Source of the DNA: Paenibacillus sp. FJAT-26967
GTDB lineage: Bacteria; Bacillota; Bacilli; Paenibacillales; NBRC-103111
DNA length: 64,000 bases
Assembly: GCF_001541095.1 (NCBI RefSeq)
Contig: NZ_LMXH01000002.1
Location: 882,671 to 946,670, forward strand
Reading direction: 5' to 3'
Numbering within the stretch: position 1 is the first letter of the stretch; each line of letters opens with the position of its first letter. Shown here one piece after another: positions 35,088-43,707 of this stretch. The notes under the pieces are model-generated. The model ran no database searches and had not been told where the DNA came from. It saw only the letters and a list, made by a program, of their open reading frames with translations. A program made the position numbers and the translations under genes.

Positions 35088-35767
35088 GAAGATTGGGCCT
35101 CCAGTTTGTATCCCAGACCCCGCACAGTAGTGATGACGAAATCATCTCCGCGGTCTATGAACCGTTCCCGCAATCGTTTGATGTGGACATCGATCGTACG
35201 GCTGTCGCCTTCATAATCCGAACCCCAAATAAGCCCGAGCAGCTGTTCCCGTGTAAAAATACGCCCGGGATGGCTCGCCAGCTGCGCCAGGAGTTCAAAC
35301 TCTTTGAGGGGGATGACTCTTTTGTCGTCACCGCATAGGATTTCATAACTCTTCCGGTCAATTTGTGTCTGGCCCAGCTGGATAACAGCGGATGAAACCA
35401 TCTGATACCTCCGCAGCAGGGCTTTGATCCGGAAAAGCAGTTCCTTGGGCTCAAACGGCTTGACCAGATAATCGTCCGTTCCGGATAGGAACCCCTTCTC
35501 CTTGTCTTCCAATTCTCCTTTGGCTGTTAACATAATGATGGGAATATCATAAAATTTACGGATCTCCTTGCACAGCTCCCAGCCATTTTTGGCCGGCATC
35601 ATGACATCGACAACGGCCAAATGGATTTGTTCTTGTTCCAGCAGGAGCGAGGCATGTTCGCCATCCACGGCTTCTTTGACGGAATAGCCTTCCTTCTTCA
35701 AAAGGAAACGCAGCAGTTCACGGATATGCGGATCGTCATCCGCGATAAGGATTTGAAGTCTCACCAT
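35084..35767 (-). CDS. hssR: HssR-like OmpR-family response regulator
   Basis: 227 residues: receiver (about 1-118) with phospho-acceptor Asp54 in AVVDVMMPAKNG and Lys in VKPFEPKEL, followed by an OmpR winged helix (about 130-225, ending TIDVHIKRLRERF and TTVRGLGYKLE). The DKEKGFLSGTDDYLVKPFE segment is like HssR. ATG follows GGAGAAGGTG. First gene of the two-gene unit. Its DNA targets are not visible in this window. Confidence 0.85.
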   Translation of the reverse strand: MVRLQILIADDDPHIRELLRFLLKKEGYSVKEAVDGEHASLLLEQEQIHLAVVDVMMPAKNGWELCKEIRKFYDIPIIMLTAKGELEDKEKGFLSGTDDYLVKPFEPKELLFRIKALLRRYQMVSSAVIQLGQTQIDRKSYEILCGDDKRVIPLKEFELLAQLASHPGRIFTREQLLGLIWGSDYEGDSRTIDVHIKRLRERFIDRGDDFVITTVRGLGYKLEAQSS

Positions 35768-35887
35768 TCACACCTTCTCCAGTCCAGTAAGGATCCATTT
35801 GCAATGAACAAACCTTAAACGAATCCGGACGAAATTTCAAGTGAATGAATAGTGCCGGTGGTTTGGCGATTCAAGCAGAGGACATGG

Positions 35888-37042
35888 TCACCCTTTTTTC
35901 TCATAAAGTCTGTCTTTATATTTCCCGTAATGCTCAATATGGATGTCCACCTTAATTTCATTCAGACTGTCCTTCTTCAGCGGAAATTCTTTCTTGTTAT
36001 AAATTCTTTTCCATACATGCGGATGACCTCTGTACAAGGTTTTGCTTAACATGTACACATCGACTTTTTTGAGAATAGCTTTGTTGTACGTGGTTCTGAT
36101 TTCATCTTCGATGACTTTCTCCGCGGCTTTTTTAAGATCATTCTCCGATATATTCTCACGGAGTTCATTTACATAAGAAGATAGCTTTACTTCGATGTTA
36201 TAACGGACTTCATCTCCTTCAATGAGCGGTGTTATTACAAATTTGGGATTCTGTACCATTAAGGCAGCGAAAGGCTTATCATTCGGAACATTAATGGGGG
36301 AACGGCTTAATTTGGTCTGCAGCCAGCGTGCTCCCAGAAGATCCGATATTGGCATCCATGCGGTGTACTCCAGATCGTTGAAAAAATAGGCGCCATCGAT
36401 ATCAAACATCCCTTTATTCGTAGTATCCTCTGTCCAGATTCCGTTGCGAATAGAAAGCGAAGGCAGCAAAGTGGAGTTGCCCGCTTCATTTAACTGGGCA
36501 ATAAATTTAAACCCGTATACAGGAAGAATTAATGATTTTTGGTCATAAAATTGCCCCGGTCTTGCCAATAGGGACTCCAAAGGTGAGAAGTTTAATAATG
36601 ATTTTAGGGATAGAAGTTTAGTCGCGGGTTCGTTTGTGCCATAGATAAGCACGTTAAAGCGGATTTGATGGAACCGGTTCATTTCATCGTAAACTTCTCT
36701 TAAACCTCTTTTCATCATATTCTCGGTCACGACGATGGCTTTGAGATGGCCCCAGAAAACTCTAAGTTGAGATGTCGCGTAGAAAGTAGTCATCGCTTCC
36801 GTTACGGTTGTTCCTTCGCTCTTCCCGATCCAAATAGGAACTTCTTGCCCGATTTGTGTCGATTCATTCTTCGCGATATTGGAGAAGTTGAGAAACTGTG
36901 CATGAATGACATATTTATCCTCGACATAATCAATGACCAATGTTGTAGCGTAAGCCATCGTCTGGAGATCCTTGGAGCTCCAGCATCCTGTCAGCAAAGT
37001 GACAAGAAGCAGGAGGAGCGTACCTGATTTATGAATTTTCAC
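35888..37042 (-). CDS. gerC: Ger(x)C-family spore germination lipoprotein
   Basis: 384 residues, with a lipoprotein signal peptide and lipidated Cys20 (LLTGCWSSKDLQ) followed by the GerC family N-terminal phrase CWSSKDLQTMAYA. It is part of the germinant receptor on the inner spore membrane. GTG at 37042 has AGGAGGG eight bases upstream, so it is preferred to the GTG at 37051, which overlaps that site. It overlaps gerA by 14 bases. Germinant specificity cannot be read. Confidence 0.88.
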   Translation of the reverse strand: MKIHKSGTLLLLLVTLLTGCWSSKDLQTMAYATTLVIDYVEDKYVIHAQFLNFSNIAKNESTQIGQEVPIWIGKSEGTTVTEAMTTFYATSQLRVFWGHLKAIVVTENMMKRGLREVYDEMNRFHQIRFNVLIYGTNEPATKLLSLKSLLNFSPLESLLARPGQFYDQKSLILPVYGFKFIAQLNEAGNSTLLPSLSIRNGIWTEDTTNKGMFDIDGAYFFNDLEYTAWMPISDLLGARWLQTKLSRSPINVPNDKPFAALMVQNPKFVITPLIEGDEVRYNIEVKLSSYVNELRENISENDLKKAAEKVIEDEIRTTYNKAILKKVDVYMLSKTLYRGHPHVWKRIYNKKEFPLKKDSLNEIKVDIHIEHYGKYKDRLYEKKG

Positions 37043-38513
37043 GGCTATCACCCTCCTGGTGATCGGGATCTTGCGGATGCAGAATCGGGGGTCGTTTGGT
37101 TAACAAAGGCCAGGGAAGACGAAGTATGCTTGGTATCATTTGTTTGAAAAAAGGCGGCGAAAATGGAGCGAGATAAGGAACGCCAAACGATCTAAGCCTG
37201 GACAAATAGAACACTAACAGCACGCTTCCCATTATGACCCCAAACATGCCAAGAAGAGCACTGCAGAAATAAAGAAAAAACCGAAATATACTTACCGTGG
37301 AGCTTAAATTCTGGTTAACGAGAGTCGCTGAACAGACGGTGGTGACGGCTCCTACAACGACTACGGAAGGAGAGACCAGACCCGCACGAATAGCGGCATC
37401 CCCAATAATAAGACCTCCGACTACGGTTAAAGTCTGTCCGATGGAGCTAGGCAAGCGTACACCTGCCTCACGGAAAATTTCAAGCAGGACCAGCAGAACA
37501 AATAACTCGATCTGGGCAGAGAACGGCAGCCCCAGTCTGGCTGTTGCAATGGTTGCCAGAAGACGGAAGGGGACCTGATCCGGATGGTATGCAGTTAATG
37601 CTACCCAGAGGGCAGGCAGCATAATGGTAAGGAACAGACTGATAAGACGGATAATCCGGGCAAACGTTGTATAAAGGAAGTTGAAATGAAGATCCTCTGC
37701 TGACTTAAGTTGAAGAAAGAGAGAAGAAGGGCCTACCGTAATCATGGGGCTTCCATCTACCAGAACTGCGAATCGGCCATTCAGAAGAGCACTGACAATA
37801 AAGTCCGGGCGTCCTGTGTTATCCACTAGAGGAACGACTGAATACTTATAGTCCACAATCAATTCTTCGATCTGATTGGAGCTGTAAATACCGTCTGTAT
37901 GGATGCTGTTCAGCCTTTTACGAATTTCTTCTAGAATAGGTGGAGAAATAATATCATCGATATACATTAAACCTACTTTAGTTCTGGTCCTTGTTCCGAT
38001 TACAAAGGTTTCATTGCATAAAGAACTGCCGCGGAGTCTTTTACGGATCAGTGCCGTGTTAATCACGATATTCTCGACAAAACCGTCTTTGGGCCCTTTA
38101 ATCGATATTTCGGTGGATGATTCTTCAGGCGAACGCTGCGGAAGTTTACTGATATCCATGAGGAAAACAGCATGAATCTCAGGAAATATGATCATGATTT
38201 CTCCAAGAAATAAGTGGTCCGTCATTTTTTCCAGGTCGATTTTGCCTTTAAAATGTGTAAGCGGCAGACTTGCATAAATATCAAGACCATGAAGAAAAAA
38301 ACCCCCTTCCGCCTTGTACAATCTTTCAAGAGCAGGAAGGATAGTAATCCCGATTATGCTGCTGTCGCATGTCCCTTCACTGAAGACCAGAATCACTTCT
38401 GCAGCGTCCTCATCACCGAAGTAATGCGTCAAGATGACCAGATCCGCATATTTCTCAAACATTTTTTTGAGCTGCTGCTCGCTCCAGATATGCAAAGAAT
38501 TGTCCTGCGGCAT
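37029..38513 (-). CDS. gerA: GerA-family spore germination protein (A subunit)
   Basis: 494 residues: a soluble N-terminal half (about 1-265) and five to six membrane helices after it, including LLVLLEIFREAGVRLPSSIG and VVGGLIIGDAAIRAGLVSPS, hallmarks of the GerA family. It begins at ATG 38513, sharing one base with the gerB stop (TAATG), with AAAGGAGG upstream. Middle gene of the gerB-gerA-gerC order. It forms the receptor core with GerB. Confidence 0.93.
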   Translation of the reverse strand: MPQDNSLHIWSEQQLKKMFEKYADLVILTHYFGDEDAAEVILVFSEGTCDSSIIGITILPALERLYKAEGGFFLHGLDIYASLPLTHFKGKIDLEKMTDHLFLGEIMIIFPEIHAVFLMDISKLPQRSPEESSTEISIKGPKDGFVENIVINTALIRKRLRGSSLCNETFVIGTRTRTKVGLMYIDDIISPPILEEIRKRLNSIHTDGIYSSNQIEELIVDYKYSVVPLVDNTGRPDFIVSALLNGRFAVLVDGSPMITVGPSSLFLQLKSAEDLHFNFLYTTFARIIRLISLFLTIMLPALWVALTAYHPDQVPFRLLATIATARLGLPFSAQIELFVLLVLLEIFREAGVRLPSSIGQTLTVVGGLIIGDAAIRAGLVSPSVVVVGAVTTVCSATLVNQNLSSTVSIFRFFLYFCSALLGMFGVIMGSVLLVFYLSRLRSFGVPYLAPFSPPFFKQMIPSILRLPWPLLTKRPPILHPQDPDHQEGDSRENS

Positions 38514-39607
38514 TAAACATTGTCCTCCTTTTTAGACCTGGAAAAAATGGATATTGCGAGCCAAATAAGGGCTAATGCAACCATTACGAAGAGTGTAATT
38601 TGAAAATAATAGGCACTCATAAAGTTATAGAACTTGATTTGATTAATCGGCAAAATACTTATGACAAAATAACAGATTGCCATCCCGATGATGAAGCGTT
38701 TGCGCACTTTGGTGTTAGGCAAGGGAAGCAAATCAGCGAGTAAATAGAGCGACAAACTGATGCGGATTGCCGTCCCGGCAAGCCATTGGTAGACAGAAAA
38801 GAAATCGACATGCTCAATAAAATCACCGACGGTTACAAGTCTCCACTGTTCATAAGGAGATTCCGTTTGTTTGGCTGCTTCCATAGGACCAAATTCTGTT
38901 ATCGCACCTAATAGAGGACCTAACATAATATGAAGCAGAATGAGCGCCAGCACAAGCAAGTACCAAAGCTTCACCTGTGCTTTCAGATGATGCTGCAAAG
39001 CGATCAGCAGAATCAGTTCCGTCAAGCCGCCTCCTGCGGATAACATGCCTTCAAAGACAGGGCCTGGACCGTATTCAAGAATAGGTCTTAATAACCCCCA
39101 TTCTTTCTCCGGGCTGTTGGCAATCGCAACAAAATAACCCAATACGACTACAAAAGGAAGAAAAACCCCGGCCCCTATTGCAATAGCCCTGATTCCGGAT
39201 ACAGCTGCGTAACAGCAGATGAAGATCAGGACAATGGATAACACCATCTTGGGTGTAGATGGCAAATAATTGGTAACTGTCCATACGGTCGTATGAAGTA
39301 GTGTAGTGGCACCCATCAGGAACACCAGAATATATAGCGGCAAGACCAGAATCCAGGAGATAACCGGATTTGTTTTATCGGCAAGCCAGGGTTGAAGTTT
39401 CTGCTGCCCGGATTTCTTCATAATGGTGTACAGCAGGATGCACCAGAGAGCAAGCGGGATCGCAATAAAGAAAGGGATCAGCCAGGCATCCCTCCCCGAA
39501 GCGTCCAGAACAACCGGATTGATAATGACGTGACTCGTCAGTCCGTTGACCAGCAAAAAGATCATTGCCAGCTGAAAAAAAGAAATTCTGCCATGTGATA
39601 TATTCAT
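38513..39607 (-). CDS. gerB: GerB-family germination permease (B subunit)
   Basis: 364 residues and ten predicted helices of the APC/endospore germination permease type (ISFFQLAMIFLLVNGL at the start). The ATG at 39607 is preceded by a weak AGGCAGG. It is the first gene of the operon and is preceded by a sigma-G-like promoter. GerB subunits are believed to bind the germinant. Order B-A-C rather than A-B-C is seen. Confidence 0.9.
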   Translation of the reverse strand: MNISHGRISFFQLAMIFLLVNGLTSHVIINPVVLDASGRDAWLIPFFIAIPLALWCILLYTIMKKSGQQKLQPWLADKTNPVISWILVLPLYILVFLMGATTLLHTTVWTVTNYLPSTPKMVLSIVLIFICCYAAVSGIRAIAIGAGVFLPFVVVLGYFVAIANSPEKEWGLLRPILEYGPGPVFEGMLSAGGGLTELILLIALQHHLKAQVKLWYLLVLALILLHIMLGPLLGAITEFGPMEAAKQTESPYEQWRLVTVGDFIEHVDFFSVYQWLAGTAIRISLSLYLLADLLPLPNTKVRKRFIIGMAICYFVISILPINQIKFYNFMSAYYFQITLFVMVALALIWLAISIFSRSKKEDNV

Positions 39608-39655
39608 TGGAAGACCTGCCTTATTAGGAGTCTTTGCATGTGGATAGGTGTTAGA

Positions 39656-39686
39656 TAGGATGTACCAGACGTGGGTATTTTATGAA
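39656..39686 (-). promoter_or_regulatory. Putative sigma-G promoter of the ger operon
   Basis: On the minus strand TTCATA (39686-39681), 18-base spacer, CATCCTA (39662-39656), 48 bases before the ATG. It fits the B. subtilis sigma-G pattern (gHATR ... CATHHTA), consistent with forespore expression. Confidence 0.5.
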
Positions 39687-39737
39687 TAAAAGAATGGTAT
39701 CCCATTGATCTCGAGATCTGACCTGCGCAGCGCGGAA

Positions 39738-39774
39738 TGCAAACAGGCAACCAAAGTATTGGCTGCCTGTAAAT
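39738..39774 (-). terminator. Possible terminator after ABC-2 operon
   Basis: ACAGGCAGCC and GGTTGCCTGT arms 12 bases downstream of the permease gene; only a weak T run follows. Confidence 0.5.
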
Positions 39775-39785
39775 GAGATGTCTAT

Positions 39786-40568
39786 TTATGAACCGGTGGA
39801 ACGGTAGTGACGAACCCCGAAGTGCCAGATCATCAGACAAGGAATGAGGAATAGGAATCCGGCAAGGGGAGCAAGCATATGAAGGAGAGCATTCCCGTTA
39901 TTTTTGTCTACAATATATAAAAGAGGGTAGTAGTTGACTAATCCGAATGGGATGATGAAAGTGAAGAATCTGGACACCCATTTCTTATAAATATCGAGCG
40001 GATACTGAGCCATTTCTCTTCCGCCATCCGTAAAAATATTGGCAACTTCAAGTCCCTGGATCGTCCAGAAAGAAAGAGTGGCCGCCAGAATGAAGATGCC
40101 CGAGAAGATGAACACTCCGCTTGCGATCATGAATACCAGAGTCAGCACCTTGAGTATTGTCCATTCGACAGGCAGCTGGCTGACCGCCCACATCAAGACG
40201 AGAAGACTCTGAACCAGCCTGCCGAACCGGGTGAATTCAAACTTGGAGCCGAGTACTTGAATGACCGTGCTGCGCGGGCGCACCAGTACTCTGTCGAATT
40301 CCCCGTTCACAACCATAGACGAGAAGGAATCGAATCCGCGGGCAAAACACTCTGCAATCGCAAAAGCCATATGAATAACCGAGAAGCAGAGGGCGACTTC
40401 CGGGAACGACCATCCTTTAATTTGTCCGAATCGCTCAAACAGGAAGTATACACCGGCAAACATGGAGAAAGGAATAAAAAATTGGCCAAGAGTAAGCAGC
40501 CAGAATGAAGTCCGGTACTGCATTTGAGATTTGATCAAAATATTCAAATATCTGATAAAAAGTTTCAC
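39786..40568 (-). CDS. ABC-2 type permease (DUF990-like), second subunit
   Basis: 260 residues, six predicted helices, segments such as VVNGEFDRVLVRPRSTV that also occur in the paralogue upstream. Likely partners that subunit and the ATPase. GTG at 40568 has AGGGAGG eight bases upstream; a longer frame to 40592 would overlap the previous gene. It begins four bases after the upstream stop. Confidence 0.82.
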   Translation of the reverse strand: MKLFIRYLNILIKSQMQYRTSFWLLTLGQFFIPFSMFAGVYFLFERFGQIKGWSFPEVALCFSVIHMAFAIAECFARGFDSFSSMVVNGEFDRVLVRPRSTVIQVLGSKFEFTRFGRLVQSLLVLMWAVSQLPVEWTILKVLTLVFMIASGVFIFSGIFILAATLSFWTIQGLEVANIFTDGGREMAQYPLDIYKKWVSRFFTFIIPFGLVNYYPLLYIVDKNNGNALLHMLAPLAGFLFLIPCLMIWHFGVRHYRSTGS

Positions 40569-40572
40569 TGGG

Positions 40573-41376
40573 CTATCCTCCCTGCACGACAACTCTTTTA
40601 AGCGCTCTGCTCATCGCATATTTTCCAAGAACAACTAGGGCTGCAAGCCAAACCGCTTGGATGGCGATTCCCATTAAGGCACCCTGCATAGGGATATGTC
40701 CGGAATAGACCCGGAATGGGAAGTCTGCCGTATATCGGAACGGAAGTAAGTTTACAATCGACTGCAGCCACCCGGGCATGAGAGGAACCGGGATTACGGC
40801 CCCCGCAAAAAACTCCCCGATTACAGCGAACATAAGTAAAGAACCCATCGGCGACATCGTCACAAAAACCGAGATGTAAATGAGCATCGAGATGGCAATA
40901 ACAACGAATAGTCCCAGTACTAACGAGACAACGAAAAGTATAAAAGTGAAAACATCAGGCGGAAGTGTCATCCGGTAAGGCTCCGGGAGGAAACAGGCCA
41001 CGATGAGTATCGGACAACTGCGCAATAAAGCACTGGCCAGCCTCTGGGCTAGAAGCTTAGCGTACCAGAACGAATAAATCTGAGCCGGGCGGCATAATTC
41101 ATACGCGATATTACCGCTCGTGATCAACTGAAACAGTTCGTTGTCCCGGAACCAGAGCATAATTAAAGCCAGAAAAGCTTGCTGGAGCCATACATATGTA
41201 ATGAGCTGCTCGAGAGAAATGGGCTGTGCTGCGGATGCTTGGCTATAGAAAGCTTCGAATACCATAATGATAATAAATCCCCAGAAGAACTGGGTTGCGA
41301 TACCGGCGAGTGCTGCTGCGCGGTACTGCAGGCCTGTGTACAGCCGGAGCTTGAAGACAGATGCGTAGGCTTTCAT
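40573..41376 (-). CDS. ABC-2 type permease (DUF990-like), first subunit
   Basis: 267 residues with six predicted helices (for example LVLGLFVVIAISMLIYISVF), carrying ITSGNIAYELCRPAQIY that mirrors the second subunit. The start overlaps the ATPase stop by four bases (ATGA). Membrane half of an ABC exporter; substrate unknown. Confidence 0.82.
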   Translation of the reverse strand: MKAYASVFKLRLYTGLQYRAAALAGIATQFFWGFIIIMVFEAFYSQASAAQPISLEQLITYVWLQQAFLALIMLWFRDNELFQLITSGNIAYELCRPAQIYSFWYAKLLAQRLASALLRSCPILIVACFLPEPYRMTLPPDVFTFILFVVSLVLGLFVVIAISMLIYISVFVTMSPMGSLLMFAVIGEFFAGAVIPVPLMPGWLQSIVNLLPFRYTADFPFRVYSGHIPMQGALMGIAIQAVWLAALVVLGKYAMSRALKRVVVQGG

Positions 41377-42353
41377 GACAACTGGTACTCCTTATACAGT
41401 TCGACGATCATATCTTCAATGGGCTGTGCATCAACCGTTACATCCAGGAGTTCCACCTGGTTGGAGAGGCAGGCAATGACATCCGAAATCTGTGCATGCT
41501 GCGTATCCACCTGAAGGACTGCTCGCTCGGGCGACCATGAGATTAGAGACGCTCCCGGAATATCCAGGGTGGCAGCGTGCTGTCTGTAATCAACTGTAAT
41601 GGTTTTACGGGCTCCAAACCGGCCGCGGAGTGTATGGATACTGCCGTCATACAATAAGCTTCCTTTACCGATCAGTATAATTCTTTGCGCGAGCGCTTCA
41701 ATGTCATTCATGTCGTGGGTAGTCAATACGATGGTCACGTTTTTTTCTTTGTTGATCGTCTGAATAAACTTGCGTACTGCGATTTTGGAGACGGCGTCAA
41801 GCCCGATCGTCGGTTCGTCCAGGAAGAGAATACTGGGGCTGTGCAGGAGAGAGGCGGCGATTTCGCAGCGCATGCGCTGGCCTAAGCTCAGCTGGCGTAC
41901 GGGTGTATGTATAATGCCGGACAAATCAAGCGTTTCTATAAGCAGCGAAAGATTGCTGCGGTATTCGGTATGGGGCACACTATAAATATCCTTCAGTAGT
42001 TCAAAGGAATCCATCACAGGGACATCCCACCACAACTGTGACCTCTGTCCGAATACGACTCCGATATGTTTGACATAGGGGACACGTTCCAGCCATGGCG
42101 TGTATCCCATAATCGAGCAGGAACCTTGGTCCGGTACGAGGATTCCGCTCATGATCTTGATTGTGGTTGACTTCCCCGCACCGTTGGGGCCGATGTAACC
42201 GACAATCTCTCCGGGCTCAATCTGGAAGGAAATATCCCTCAAGGCCTCTATTTGTGTATATTCTCTGTGAAAAAGAGCTTTGACTGCTTGTTTTAAACCT
42301 GTTGTGCGCTGGGCCACTTTGAAAGACTTGCCTAAACCATTTACATGGATCAC
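41373..42353 (-). CDS. ABC transporter ATP-binding protein
   Basis: 326 residues. Walker A GPNGAGKST, Q-loop, signature LSLGQRMRCEIA, Walker B SILFLDEPTIGLD and H-loop TTHD are intact. A C-terminal extension of about 80 residues is typical of the NodI/DUF990-linked ATPases. GTG start after GGAGGATTTT. First gene of the three-gene exporter unit; overlapping starts imply translational coupling. Confidence 0.92.
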   Translation of the reverse strand: MIHVNGLGKSFKVAQRTTGLKQAVKALFHREYTQIEALRDISFQIEPGEIVGYIGPNGAGKSTTIKIMSGILVPDQGSCSIMGYTPWLERVPYVKHIGVVFGQRSQLWWDVPVMDSFELLKDIYSVPHTEYRSNLSLLIETLDLSGIIHTPVRQLSLGQRMRCEIAASLLHSPSILFLDEPTIGLDAVSKIAVRKFIQTINKEKNVTIVLTTHDMNDIEALAQRIILIGKGSLLYDGSIHTLRGRFGARKTITVDYRQHAATLDIPGASLISWSPERAVLQVDTQHAQISDVIACLSNQVELLDVTVDAQPIEDMIVELYKEYQLS

Positions 42354-42457
42354 AGTTAAAATCCTCCATCTTTTTTAGTGAAAGGAAGAAAATATTACCA
42401 CTCCGATGTAAGGGCTGTCAATCCTTTTCTGAAAACAGATCGAACTTGGTGATTTAA

Positions 42458-42487
42458 TTGACAATGATAATCTTTATCAACTAGAAT
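42458..42487 (+). promoter_or_regulatory. Promoter with overlapping Fur box
   Basis: TTGACA (42458-42463), 18-base spacer, TAGAAT (42482-42487). The spacer contains TGATAATCTTTATCA (42465-42479), a 14 of 15 match to the Fur consensus TGATAATNATTATCA. Confidence 0.65.
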
Positions 42488-42519
42488 AGGGATAATCATC
42501 TCATAAGGAAGTGGTCTTC

Positions 42520-42846
42520 ATGTTTATTCAAACCCGCAGTATTGTTGTACAAAAAGGCTTTGCCGATCAAGTTGTGGAACGTTTCAGCAAAGAGGGTCTT
42601 CTTGATCAGAGAGAAGGATTAATCGACATTAACGTTATGGTTAACCGGATCAGTAAAGAAAATGAAGAGGTGCTTGTTATGATCCGCTGGGCGTCTCTTG
42701 AAGATTGGAAGAATTGGGAGAAGAGCCCTGAACATATCCAAGGACACAAAGACAAGAAAGGTCAGCCTAAGCCGGAATATATGATCAGCATGAATGTGAA
42801 TTCCTATGAACTGAAGAAAACCAAAATCGGTCCGGCCGGAAAGTAA
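42520..42846 (+). CDS. Haem-degrading monooxygenase (HmoA/IsdG-like)
   Basis: 108 residues with the ABM/ferredoxin-like fold. The residues VMVNRISKENEEVLVMIRWASLEDWKNWEKS (split here) include the RWASLEDW(K)NWEKSPEH segment typical of HmoA-type haem oxygenases. ATG at 42520 follows AAGGAAG; the GTG at 42511 is within that region. A Fur box overlaps its promoter, so iron limitation should induce it. It would release iron from haem. Confidence 0.82.
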   Translation: MFIQTRSIVVQKGFADQVVERFSKEGLLDQREGLIDINVMVNRISKENEEVLVMIRWASLEDWKNWEKSPEHIQGHKDKKGQPKPEYMISMNVNSYELKKTKIGPAGK

Positions 42847-42869
42847 AACATTCCTGCTATGATTATGCA

Positions 42870-42905
42870 TAACAGCGTGGACTCTATCGGGTTGGCGCTG
42901 TTTTC
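42870..42905 (+). terminator. Probable terminator
   Basis: AACAGCG and CGCTGTT arms with a large loop, then T-rich. Confidence 0.5.
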
Positions 42906-43078
42906 TAATAAACCGCAAGTTCGTGGGGGCCGGCTCTGATCGTGCAGGATGCAGCGGAATTCCTCCATTAGAATGAAACTTATAAAGTCAACCGGATGGA
43001 CATCGGCTGGCTTTTTTTGGCTTTACTTTCATCCGATGATTCCAATACAATTAGGATTACTCAAAAAATCACGGAGTT

Positions 43079-43105
43079 TGATACAAATATCCTCTCTGGA
43101 CCGTC
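43079..43105 (+). promoter_or_regulatory. Putative ECF-sigma promoter
   Basis: TGATAC (43079-43084), 17-base spacer, CGTC (43102-43105), 35 bases before the sigma gene. It resembles SigM/SigW-type promoters (TGAAAC ... CGTC/CGTA) and suggests autoregulation. Confidence 0.45.
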
Positions 43106-43139
43106 TTACTTATAGCTGCAGCAGAAAGGAGGCTTACCG

Positions 43140-43655
43140 ATGGGAATTCCGGAATCCGATTCATTTCAAACTGTATTTTACGAACACTATCCATCCGTAA
43201 GAAGAAAGCTGCTCGGGCTCGTACGAAGTGAGGCGGCAGCCGATGATTTGGCGCAGGATGTGTTTATCAAATTATACCGTAATCCGCCTGAAGATCCTGC
43301 TTCGCTTGGGGCTTGGCTTCACAGGGTCTTAACACGGACGGCCTACGATTATATGGATAAGCTTGCAAGAGAGCGCAGACTTCTGAATAAACAAGAACAA
43401 ACCTATGAAGCGGTTTCGCCCCCTTCAGGGGAAGAAACGGTACTAAGGAATATGGACCAGCAAGAAGTACGTGATTGGCTGGAAGAGCTGAGTGAAAGGG
43501 ACCGTCAAGTGCTGCTGCTCCGTTATTCCGGCTACAGTTATCTGGAAATTGCGGAAGAACTGCACGTGCGTCCCCCTCTGGTGGGAACCATGCTGAACCG
43601 GGCGACTGCGAGGTTGAGACAAACGGCCGCGAGAGTACTGGCACAGAAAGACTAA
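43140..43655 (+). CDS. ECF-family RNA polymerase sigma factor
   Basis: 171 residues with region 2 (AADDLAQDVFIKLYR) and region 4 (SERDRQVLLLRYSGYSYLEIAEEL, in pieces). ATG after AAAGGAGG. It is followed 52 bases later by a membrane protein that carries a candidate anti-sigma region and then by ABC exporter genes. The auto-promoter in front fits the usual ECF logic. Which stress it answers is unknown. Confidence 0.9.
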   Translation: MGIPESDSFQTVFYEHYPSVRRKLLGLVRSEAAADDLAQDVFIKLYRNPPEDPASLGAWLHRVLTRTAYDYMDKLARERRLLNKQEQTYEAVSPPSGEETVLRNMDQQEVRDWLEELSERDRQVLLLRYSGYSYLEIAEELHVRPPLVGTMLNRATARLRQTAARVLAQKD

Positions 43656-43707
43656 AATCCACAACTGACGCACATAAAACCGCATTCAATTTCAAGGAGA
43701 TGATGAG

